Positions 7,516-13,233 of a stretch of 13,958 nt of DNA are shown in pieces (position 1 is the first letter of the stretch; the number at the start of each line of letters is the position of its first letter). Below the pieces are notes generated by a model that was not told the DNA's origin, ran no database searches, and saw only the letters and a list, made by a program, of their open reading frames with translations. The stretch comes from CAZDGV01 sp964505195. Its GTDB lineage: Bacteria; Bacteroidota; Bacteroidia; Chitinophagales; Chitinophagaceae. The DNA lies in assembly GCA_964505195.1 (NCBI GenBank), contig CAZDGV010000037.1:1-13958 (forward strand), in the 5' to 3' direction. A program made the position numbers and the translations under genes.

Positions 7516-8796
7516 ATGAATAAAGTCATCCTGCTTTTTTTAGCACATTGCACCACCGTATTGTTTGCATGTGCGGGCAATCCTTCTTCCAACGGCAAAA
7601 ATGATCCTATTGATGGCGTTGCCATCACGCTTCCAAAAGGGTTTAGTGCCAAAGTGGTTGCAGAGAAACTTGGAAGAGCACGTCATATCGCTGTAAACAG
7701 CAACGGAGATATTTATGTAAAGCTGGAACGCCTGCGCGACGGAAAAGGCATTTTGCGCTTGCGCGATACCAATGGCGATGGCGTGATGGATGATGTATTT
7801 GCATTTGGTGATTATCCCGGTACCGGCATTGCCATCAGTAACGGTTATTTATATGCATCGAGCAACAGTGCCGTTTATCGTTATAAATTAAATGCAAAAC
7901 AGGATATCGAAAATCCAGATCAGCCTGAAGTGATTGTAAAAGATCTGGTCGATAAACGCCAGCATGCTTCCAAGTCAATTGTGCTTGATGGTAAAGGATT
8001 TATTTATGTAAATATTGGTGCACCATCCAACGCCTGTCAGGAACAGGATCGTACGGCGGGTTCGGCCGGACAAATGCCTTGTCCGATTTTAGAAACAGCA
8101 GGAGGTATCTGGCAGTTCAAGGCCGACCGTTTGAATCAAACCTACGCAGAGGGTATTCGCTATGCAACGGGTTTGCGCAATGTGGTGGGCTTAGACTGGA
8201 ACCATGAAATGCAGGAGCTCTTTGTAACCCAGCACGGGCGTGATCAGCTCAATCAATTGCATCCCAATCAGTACAACGCAGAACAAAATGCCGAGTTGCC
8301 CGCAGAGGAATTTTTGATGGCCAAAAAAGGAATGGATGCAGGATGGCCCTATTGCTATTACGATCCTTTTCAAAAGAAGAAAGTATTGTCGCCTGAATAT
8401 GGAGGCGATGGAAAACAAGAAGGTTTATGTGGTAGCAAAGAGCAGCCACTGTATGCTTTTCCTGCACATTGGGCTCCGAATGCGCTCATGTTTTATACCG
8501 GAAATCAATTTGGTGCCAAATATTCAGGTGGTGCTTTCATTGCTTTTCATGGAAGCTGGAACCGTGCACCCATGAAGCAGGGAGGATACAATGTGGTTTT
8601 TCTTCCCATGAAAAATGGAAAGCCCGCAGGTGAGTATGAAATCTTCGCCGACAATTTTGCGGGAGGTGAAGAATTTCTCACGCCTGCAAAAGCCAAGCAT
8701 CGTCCATGCGGCCTGGCCATGGGAGCAGATGGATCCATGTATATTTCTGATGATCAAGCAGGCACCATTTGGAAAATAACCTACACCGGAAAATGA
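7516..8796 (+). CDS. Lipoprotein quinoprotein, glucose/sorbosone dehydrogenase family
   Basis: 426 residues. The signal peptide ends in the lipobox LFAC (Cys19), so the protein should be lipid-anchored on a membrane facing the periplasm. The body resembles soluble quinoprotein (PQQ-dependent) glucose/sorbosone dehydrogenases with a six-bladed beta-propeller: a GFSAKVVAEKLGRARHIAV opening, repeated strand motifs (NGDIYVKL, GKGFIYVNIG), the acidic loop DTNGDGVMDD, AFHGSWNR near residue 345, and HRPCGLAMGADGSMYISDD at the end. Substrate unknown; PQQ use is known for part of this family and only inferred here, and no PQQ synthesis gene is in the window. It lies between hisC and hisB and its stop overlaps the next start (ATGA), so it is co-transcribed and probably co-functional with the cytochrome c that follows. 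Confidence 0.85.
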   Translation: MNKVILLFLAHCTTVLFACAGNPSSNGKNDPIDGVAITLPKGFSAKVVAEKLGRARHIAVNSNGDIYVKLERLRDGKGILRLRDTNGDGVMDDVFAFGDYPGTGIAISNGYLYASSNSAVYRYKLNAKQDIENPDQPEVIVKDLVDKRQHASKSIVLDGKGFIYVNIGAPSNACQEQDRTAGSAGQMPCPILETAGGIWQFKADRLNQTYAEGIRYATGLRNVVGLDWNHEMQELFVTQHGRDQLNQLHPNQYNAEQNAELPAEEFLMAKKGMDAGWPYCYYDPFQKKKVLSPEYGGDGKQEGLCGSKEQPLYAFPAHWAPNALMFYTGNQFGAKYSGGAFIAFHGSWNRAPMKQGGYNVVFLPMKNGKPAGEYEIFADNFAGGEEFLTPAKAKHRPCGLAMGADGSMYISDDQAGTIWKITYTGK

Positions 8797-9218
8797 GTTT
8801 TCGTTCAACATTTATTTTCGCGACTGCGATAACCTGTTGCATCAGTTACAGCAGCTTTATTTTACCCGCACAGGATGCGGGCAAAGCATCGGTGCAGCGT
8901 GGTAAAAAAGTATATGAGCAATACTGTTTAGCTTGTCATCAATCGGGTGGGGAAGGGGTGCCTCGGTTAAACCCGCCGCTCATTAAGAATGAATATGTAT
9001 TGGGCGATAAAAATCGCTTGATTCGTATTGTGATAAAGGGCTTGAACGAGCCCATCGAAATTGAAGGAGAAGAATATTATAATCCCATGCCTGCACAGCC
9101 GCAGCTCACCAATCAGCAGGTAGCAGATGTGTTGAGTTATGTGCGCAGCAGCTTTGGTAACAAAGCATCACTGGTAACCCTTACAGAAGTACAGTCGCTG
9201 CGCGTAAAACTGAAATGA
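8793..9218 (+). CDS. Small exported monohaem cytochrome c
   Basis: 141 residues from the ATG at 8793, which overlaps the stop of the dehydrogenase gene (ATGA). A start at 8769 is possible but would add eight residues in front of a good signal peptide (MSFRSTFIFATAITCC..., hydrophobic to about residue 26), so 8793 is preferred. The haem-binding motif is CLACH (Cys45, Cys48, His49), and Met99 in YYNPMPAQ is the likely second axial ligand. The rest (VQRGKKVYEQYCLACH, LTNQQVADVLSYVRSSFGN) is typical of class I cytochromes c / cbb3-type domains. Likely role, by context: periplasmic electron acceptor for the neighbouring quinoprotein, passing electrons to the respiratory chain. The exact partner is inferred. 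Confidence 0.9.
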   Translation: MSFRSTFIFATAITCCISYSSFILPAQDAGKASVQRGKKVYEQYCLACHQSGGEGVPRLNPPLIKNEYVLGDKNRLIRIVIKGLNEPIEIEGEEYYNPMPAQPQLTNQQVADVLSYVRSSFGNKASLVTLTEVQSLRVKLK

Positions 9219-9252
9219 AACGATTTGCGTATCCTTTGAACAGCAAGAAAAA

Positions 9253-10389
9253 ATGAAAAGAATTTTATTGATCGATCGCGATGGTACTTTGATACAGGAG
9301 GCGCCGCCTACTTATCAGATTGACCAGCTGGAAAAACTGGTATTTTATCCGGCAGTATTTCAGTATCTCTCGCGCATCGTACAGGAATTGGATTATGAGT
9401 TAATCATGATTACCAATCAAGACGGACTGGGCACTGCCTCTTTTCCTGAAGAAGATTTCTGGCCTATTCAGCAGCATATCATACGTTCTTTTGCTAATGA
9501 AGGGATTACCTTCAAAGCAGTGTATATCGATCGCAGCTTACCCCATGAAAATGCACCGACCCGTAAACCAGGTACTGCAATGCTGACCGATTATATCAAC
9601 AATCCTGAATATGACCTCACTCAGTCTTTTGTAATCGGCGATCGCTTGACTGATGTGCAGCTTGCGAAAAATTTGGGTGCCAAAGCCATTTACATGAAGC
9701 AGGAAGAAGGATTGGGTGGCAGTGCATCGGAAGGTATGGAAGCTTTGCAGGATGTGGTGGCGCTCGAAACCACACAGTGGTCGGAGATTTATGCTTTTCT
9801 GAAAGCAGGACTGCGACAGGTTTCGCTGGAGCGCAATACGCAGGAGACCAAAATAAAAATTGATCTCAACATGGATGGCAATGGGGTAGCGGCGATACAT
9901 ACCGGCATTGCTTTTTTTGATCATATGCTCGATCAGATTGCCCGCCATGGCAAAATAGATTTGCGCATTCAGGTGGAGGGAGATTTGCAGGTAGATGAAC
10001 ATCATACCATTGAAGACACGGGCATTGCATTAGGAGAGGCTTTTGCAAAGGCGCTGGCCGATAAACGCGGTTTGGAGCGCTATGGTTTTGCTTTGCCCAT
10101 GGATGATGCAGCTGCAAAAGTGCTGATCGATTTCGGCGGCAGAAGCTGGATTGTTTGGAATGCGTCCTTCCAGCGGGAAAAGATTGGTGAAATGCCCACC
10201 GAAATGTTTTTTCACTTCTTCAAATCTTTCAGCGATGCTGCAAAGTGTAATCTTCATATTGAGTGCAGTGGAGACAATGAACACCATAAAATTGAAGCGA
10301 TCTTCAAAGCGTTTGCAAAGGCTATTCGTATGGCAGTAAGACGCGATCCTTTTTCAAGCCATCTTCCTTCTACCAAGGGCGTTTTGTAA
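9253..10389 (+). CDS. hisB: Bifunctional histidinol-phosphatase / imidazoleglycerol-phosphate dehydratase
   Basis: 378 residues, two domains. Residues 1-~165 are a HAD phosphatase: nucleophile Asp8 and acid/base Asp10 in IDRDGT, TNQDG (54-58), Lys105 in TRKPG, and VIGDRLTD (127-134). Residues ~190-378 are the dehydratase: HTGIAFFDHMLDQIARHG (216-233), DEHHTIEDTG (248-257), DNEHHKIEA (341-349) and the closing LPSTKGVL; the His/Glu manganese ligands are present. The fusion and length match E. coli HisB. Unlike the E. coli phosphatase domain, the zinc-binding Cys/His loop is absent: the region reads YIDRSLPHENAPTRKP, without cysteines. Separated from the cytochrome gene by 34 bases, with no terminator seen. 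Last his gene in this cluster. Confidence 0.95.
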   Translation: MKRILLIDRDGTLIQEAPPTYQIDQLEKLVFYPAVFQYLSRIVQELDYELIMITNQDGLGTASFPEEDFWPIQQHIIRSFANEGITFKAVYIDRSLPHENAPTRKPGTAMLTDYINNPEYDLTQSFVIGDRLTDVQLAKNLGAKAIYMKQEEGLGGSASEGMEALQDVVALETTQWSEIYAFLKAGLRQVSLERNTQETKIKIDLNMDGNGVAAIHTGIAFFDHMLDQIARHGKIDLRIQVEGDLQVDEHHTIEDTGIALGEAFAKALADKRGLERYGFALPMDDAAAKVLIDFGGRSWIVWNASFQREKIGEMPTEMFFHFFKSFSDAAKCNLHIECSGDNEHHKIEAIFKAFAKAIRMAVRRDPFSSHLPSTKGVL

Positions 10390-10402
10390 TAACTGATTAA
10401 TG

Positions 10403-10441
10403 CCATGGTTTCCCGTGATGTAAATCATGGTGCAGGGTTTT
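10403..10441 (+). terminator. Possible weak terminator or mRNA 3' hairpin after hisB
   Basis: CCATGGTTT (10403-10411) and AAATCATGG (10422-10430) pair over nine positions with one G-U, loop of 10 bases. No T run follows directly; only TTTT at 10438-10441. It may end the his transcript inefficiently or stabilise its 3' end. The 88-base gap to the next gene holds no clear promoter match. Confidence 0.35.
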
Positions 10442-10477
10442 GTCGTCATGTAGTTTCACGGTGCAAAAAATCGCATC

Positions 10478-11305
10478 ATGAAACAAATATTGGTACCGGT
10501 CGATTTCTCCGAAACATCATTGAATGCAGCCCGTTATGCCCTAAAATTTGCCCGTAAGGTGGGCGGTTGTGTTTCCCTGCTGCATGCATTTGTGCCTCCT
10601 CCTGTTTTTCCTCAATACGACGGATTGTTAATGAGCGAAGCAGGCATGCGCGAAATGCAGGAGCGTAATCTCAAGGAGCTCGCAGAAAAACTGCATAAGG
10701 AAGATATCATGATCAAGGTAGATGCGTTTGTGATGGATGGACAATTATCCCAGGCAGTACGGCAGTTTCGAAGTTTGAAGGAAGTATTTATGATTGTGAT
10801 GGGTATAACAGGTGCGGGAAAGCTCAAGCAAACGCTGATCGGCAGTAATACCCTGGATGTTGCAAAGCATACGCAAACCCCTGTGCTGATCATTCCGGAG
10901 CATGCTGTATATGACGATATCACAGATATTGGACTTGCGACCGATTTTCGCGAAGTGGCGGAAACCATTCCAGAAAATAATATCCGATGGGTACTGGATG
11001 CCACGGGTGCCCGGCTGCATGTGTTGAATGTAGATTTTGAACATGCCCATGCCAATGCCGATACGCCATTTCAGAGTGGATTGGTAGAAACCATGTTTCA
11101 GCGATATGCACCCCGCTATCATTTTATCAACCATCCCGATATTGCCGAGGCTTTAGATCAATATGCCGAGAAGCTGAGTATTGAAATGCTGATAGTATTG
11201 CCTAAGAAACATCATTTTATCGATCGGCTTTTCAGGGGCAGTGCTACCCAAAAGCTAGTATTCCATAGCCGTATTCCCGTGCTCGTATTGTATGATGTTG
11301 CTTGA
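10478..11305 (+). CDS. Universal stress protein with two tandem UspA domains
   Basis: 275 residues, cytoplasmic (no signal peptide). Domain 1, residues 1-~142, starts with KQILVPVDFSE (Asp9) and contains the ATP-binding signature G-2x-G-9x-G-S exactly (Gly109, Gly112, Gly122, Ser123), ending in TPVLIIP. Domain 2, residues ~148-275, repeats the fold (DIGLATDF; RLFRGSATQKLVFHSRIPVLVLY) but lacks the first two glycines of the signature, so only the first half is likely to bind ATP. Two-domain Usps of this size are common in Bacteroidota. Role in stress survival is known for the family; the specific trigger is not visible. It may be read through from hisB or have its own unrecognised promoter. 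Confidence 0.9.
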   Translation: MKQILVPVDFSETSLNAARYALKFARKVGGCVSLLHAFVPPPVFPQYDGLLMSEAGMREMQERNLKELAEKLHKEDIMIKVDAFVMDGQLSQAVRQFRSLKEVFMIVMGITGAGKLKQTLIGSNTLDVAKHTQTPVLIIPEHAVYDDITDIGLATDFREVAETIPENNIRWVLDATGARLHVLNVDFEHAHANADTPFQSGLVETMFQRYAPRYHFINHPDIAEALDQYAEKLSIEMLIVLPKKHHFIDRLFRGSATQKLVFHSRIPVLVLYDVA

Positions 11306-11365
11306 TAGCGCTGAGTGTCGGTTGAATTTTGAAGGGACGCCTGAATTTTCATCTTTTTTCATGGT

Positions 11366-11380
11366 ATTCAACAGTTGAAT
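11366..11380. repeat. Perfect palindrome ATTCAAC-A-GTTGAAT upstream of the outer-membrane gene
   Basis: Seven-base arms around a single A. The half-site occurs twice more nearby: GTTGAAT at 11321-11327 and ATTCAAC at 11428-11434, bracketing the promoter region. The palindrome covers the TTG at 11375-11377 that would serve as the -33 element, so a bound dimeric regulator could block the promoter. Operator function is an inference. Confidence 0.45.
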
Positions 11381-11408
11381 CGTTGGATAACATGAGGCAT
11401 TATCTTTG
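11375..11408 (+). promoter_or_regulatory. Bacteroidota-type promoter of the outer-membrane protein gene
   Basis: TATCTTTG at 11401-11408 matches TAnnTTTG exactly. TTG at 11375-11377 lies 23 bases upstream, at the long end of the usual spacing; a second TTG at 11383-11385 is 15 bases away. The predicted 5' UTR is about 20-25 bases. Confidence 0.55.
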
Positions 11409-11425
11409 TTGCTTCATCAAGCAAC
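11408..11425 (+). promoter_or_regulatory. 5' UTR hairpin at the predicted transcript start
   Basis: GTTGCTT (11408-11414), loop CATC, AAGCAAC (11419-11425): perfect 7-bp stem, starting next to the predicted transcription start and ending 12 bases before the ATG at 11438. A hairpin at the extreme 5' end can protect an mRNA from decay, as known for E. coli ompA; that role here is inferred. Confidence 0.4.
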
Positions 11426-11437
11426 TAATTCAACCCT

Positions 11438-12454
11438 ATGCGTAATTTTCTCACCGCCTGTATGTTGATCCTTGCAGGAACAGCTGCAGCCCAGAATGAT
11501 ACCACCGAAGTATTCGATTATAGTCAGTTCGGCGATGCCGAAGGAGTGAAGCGTTATTGTACGCAGAAAGTATTGAATCAAACGCCACAACGTATTGTAA
11601 GTGTGGGATTTGAGCATCATGGAAGTTTCGCCATGCCAAGTGTACCGCTTTCTCCCATGTTGCCTGCCATGCAGGATTTTAACGTGAGCCGCGTTTCAGC
11701 ACTCCGCGTACAGGTAAACGTGCCGGTGGTTTCCAACAGTAAGGTAATTTGGCAGCTCGGCGCCAATTACTGGGGAAGTCGGTTTGCAATTGAAAATCCC
11801 GGCACCAATGCATTTGCCAAAGGGTTGAATGATGGAATGATGACCACGGCCGGAATCAACACCACCGTTTTTAAACCCCTGAACGAAAAGAATTTCATGA
11901 TTTTTCAGGCCAGTGCCGATATGAACGGAGTAGCAGAGGGCTTTGATTTTATGAAAGGGAAAGCGCTCACTTTCAGCGGTATATTGCTCTATGGCTGGAA
12001 GACATCTGAAAAGAATATGATTGGTACCGGTATTGCCCGAACTTATCGTGCGGGACAAATTCTGCATGTGCCTGTATTGCTTTGGAACAGAACTTTCAAC
12101 GACCGCTGGGGTATGGAATTATTGCTGCCTGCAAGGGGCTATCTGCGTCGCAACTTCTCTACTTCCAGTATGCTGCAATTGGGTTTTGAGCTGGAAGGCA
12201 ATCAGTTTCGTATGCCGGGCGTTGGCTTCAACAACGAAGTGTTTGTGCAGCGCGGCGAACTCAAGCCCCGTATCATGTGGGATAAAAAAATCAGTGGCTT
12301 CCTCTGGTTCAATGTTCAGGCAGGACTCAGATACAACTGGCGCTTTGATGTAATGAATGAGTACGACGGGAAGAAAGACAGTCAGCTTTACTTCAGGAGC
12401 AACTTAGGCAATCCGCTGTTTTTCAACTTCAGCCTCAACTTCGTTTCGCCTTAG
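11438..12454 (+). CDS. Outer-membrane beta-barrel-like protein, probably DUF6268 family
   Basis: 338 residues. Signal peptide MRNFLTACMLILAGTAAAQ, then a mature protein made of alternating polar/hydrophobic strands ending in aromatic residues (for example VIWQLGANYWGSRF, FLWFNVQAGLRYNWRF) and closing with NPLFFNFSLNFVSP, whose terminal aromatic pattern fits insertion by the BAM machinery. No catalytic motif is seen. The strand pattern and length fit the DUF6268 outer-membrane barrels of Bacteroidota; the family name is from memory and less sure than the barrel call. It has its own promoter and converges on the DUF2147 gene, whose stop lies only 9 bases away with no terminator between. Confidence 0.65.
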   Translation: MRNFLTACMLILAGTAAAQNDTTEVFDYSQFGDAEGVKRYCTQKVLNQTPQRIVSVGFEHHGSFAMPSVPLSPMLPAMQDFNVSRVSALRVQVNVPVVSNSKVIWQLGANYWGSRFAIENPGTNAFAKGLNDGMMTTAGINTTVFKPLNEKNFMIFQASADMNGVAEGFDFMKGKALTFSGILLYGWKTSEKNMIGTGIARTYRAGQILHVPVLLWNRTFNDRWGMELLLPARGYLRRNFSTSSMLQLGFELEGNQFRMPGVGFNNEVFVQRGELKPRIMWDKKISGFLWFNVQAGLRYNWRFDVMNEYDGKKDSQLYFRSNLGNPLFFNFSLNFVSP

Positions 12455-12463
12455 TGATCTGCG

Positions 12464-12967
12464 TTATTTTGCTACCTGTCTGGTCCAAATGTCGGTACGA
12501 CCAATCAGCGAAACACCAATATAACCTCTTACTTCAAGCGTGTTGGCATTGGTGAGCTTCATGGTGCAGGAATACGTATTACCGTTTTTGGGATCGTAAA
12601 TATTGCCTTCGTCCCAAACATTTTTCCCTTGGTAAGTAAAGCCCCAGATATTCACCAAACCCAGAATTGCTCTGCTGCGCACTTCGGCATCAGGATGGTT
12701 TTTATCTACTTTGGGTTTGCCGGTTTCAGGATCATTGGGCTCTTTCAGCCAAACAATTTTCCCTTGGTATTTATCACCGTTTTTGTAAATCCGAACCATG
12801 GCAGTTCCCTCTCCGGTTTTCCATACGCCTACTAGGGCATCGGGGTTGTCTTGCTGCAAATGAAAGGCTGTGGTAAGCAGCAGTAATACAAAGCCTGCAA
12901 AGGATATGAAGAATAGTCTTTTCAAAGCCATAAGGCGCTTTTTTGTACAAAATTCCATGGTTTTCAT
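12464..12967 (-). CDS. DUF2147 family exported protein
   Basis: 167 residues from the ATG at 12967; the ATG at 12931 (residue 13, MALKRLFFISFAGF) gives a more standard signal peptide and may be the real start (155 residues). The hydrophobic segment (FFISFAGFVLLLLTTAF) is a signal peptide or membrane anchor. The mature part is a recognisable DUF2147 beta-barrel-like domain: DALVGVWKTGEGTAMVRIYK, YQGKIVWLKEPNDPETGKPK, DEGNIYDPKNGNTYSC and LEVRGYIGVSLIGRTDIWTR. The biochemical function of the family is not established; members are small secreted proteins, perhaps ligand binding. Divergent from the trp leader. Confidence 0.88.
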   Translation of the reverse strand: MKTMEFCTKKRLMALKRLFFISFAGFVLLLLTTAFHLQQDNPDALVGVWKTGEGTAMVRIYKNGDKYQGKIVWLKEPNDPETGKPKVDKNHPDAEVRSRAILGLVNIWGFTYQGKNVWDEGNIYDPKNGNTYSCTMKLTNANTLEVRGYIGVSLIGRTDIWTRQVAK

Positions 12968-12989
12968 ATGAGGGGTTTGTTAAACAAGA

Positions 12990-12997
12990 CAAATATA
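12990..12997 (-). promoter_or_regulatory. -7 promoter element for the DUF2147 gene
   Basis: Minus strand TATATTTG (12997-12990) is an exact TAnnTTTG match, 22 bases before the ATG at 12967. No convincing TTG is found at -33 spacing, so strength is uncertain. Confidence 0.4.
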
Positions 12998-13030
12998 AAC
13001 AACTTGAGGTTTTGTTTTTCGGCAGAAAAA

Positions 13031-13062
13031 TTTTGAAATCTCTTGTCAGTCGCCCATCTTTG
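13031..13062 (+). promoter_or_regulatory. Bacteroidota-type promoter of the trp operon
   Basis: TTTTG at 13031-13035, a 19-base spacer, then CATCTTTG at 13055-13062, one mismatch from TAnnTTTG. The transcript would start only a few bases before the leader-peptide ATG at 13070. Confidence 0.6.
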
Positions 13063-13069
13063 TGCTCTT

Positions 13070-13132
13070 ATGATTTACTTCACAGGCAATTTACATTGGT
13101 GGTGGCATACAAACTCTTTCGGGGGAATGTAA
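13070..13132 (+). CDS. trpL: trp operon leader peptide (attenuator peptide)
   Basis: Short frame ATG...TAA encoding MIYFTGNLHWWWHTNSFGGM (20 residues) with three consecutive Trp codons (TGG at 13097-13105). Trp is the rarest amino acid, so three in a row just behind a promoter match, upstream of a terminator and trpE, is strong evidence for a Trp-sensing leader. The GGG-GGA codons near its end (13121-13126) are also the upstream arm of the antiterminator, so coding and RNA structure overlap: a ribosome reaching the stop covers this arm, whereas one stalled at Trp leaves it free. No Shine-Dalgarno is visible. Confidence 0.9.
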   Translation: MIYFTGNLHWWWHTNSFGGM

Positions 13133-13174
13133 TGTTATTGCTTTTGTAAAGTCGATATAACATAATAGCCCCCG
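13120..13174 (+). promoter_or_regulatory. Antiterminator fold of the trp attenuator
   Basis: CGGGGG (13120-13125) pairs perfectly with CCCCCG (13169-13174), the 5' arm of the terminator. The nine bases TTTCGGGGG occur twice, at 13117-13125 and as the 3' side of the terminator at 13176-13184, so the two copies compete for one partner. Nested inside is ATGTTAT (13132-13138) with ATAACAT (13157-13163), seven base pairs, and within that CTTT/AAAG (13141-13144 with 13148-13151). This long hairpin would bring the outer arms together. Confidence 0.8.
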
Positions 13175-13190
13175 GTTTCGGGGGTTTTTT
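13169..13190 (+). terminator. Attenuator terminator before trpE
   Basis: CCCCCG (13169-13174), loop GTTT, CGGGGG (13179-13184), followed by six T (13185-13190). All six stem pairs are G-C. It lies 43 bases before the trpE ATG and downstream of the Trp-rich leader peptide. Confidence 0.88.
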
Positions 13191-13233
13191 ATTGCCCTTT
13201 GGAGAAGAATATTAGCTTGATAATCGATTAAAC

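Noticed and set aside
8769..8792. Earlier start (ATG 8769) for the cytochrome c gene
   Set aside because: It would add eight charged/polar residues before a normal signal peptide and overlap the upstream gene by 28 bases; the ATGA overlap at 8793 is more typical.
12455..12463. Terminator between the convergent outer-membrane and DUF2147 genes
   Set aside because: Only nine bases separate the stops and I see no hairpin with a T run in or next to them.
12943..13149. 68-residue plus-strand frame spanning the trp promoter and leader
   Set aside because: It is in another frame, begins inside the DUF2147 gene and runs through the trp promoter. The Trp-rich leader peptide with its attenuator explains this region better.
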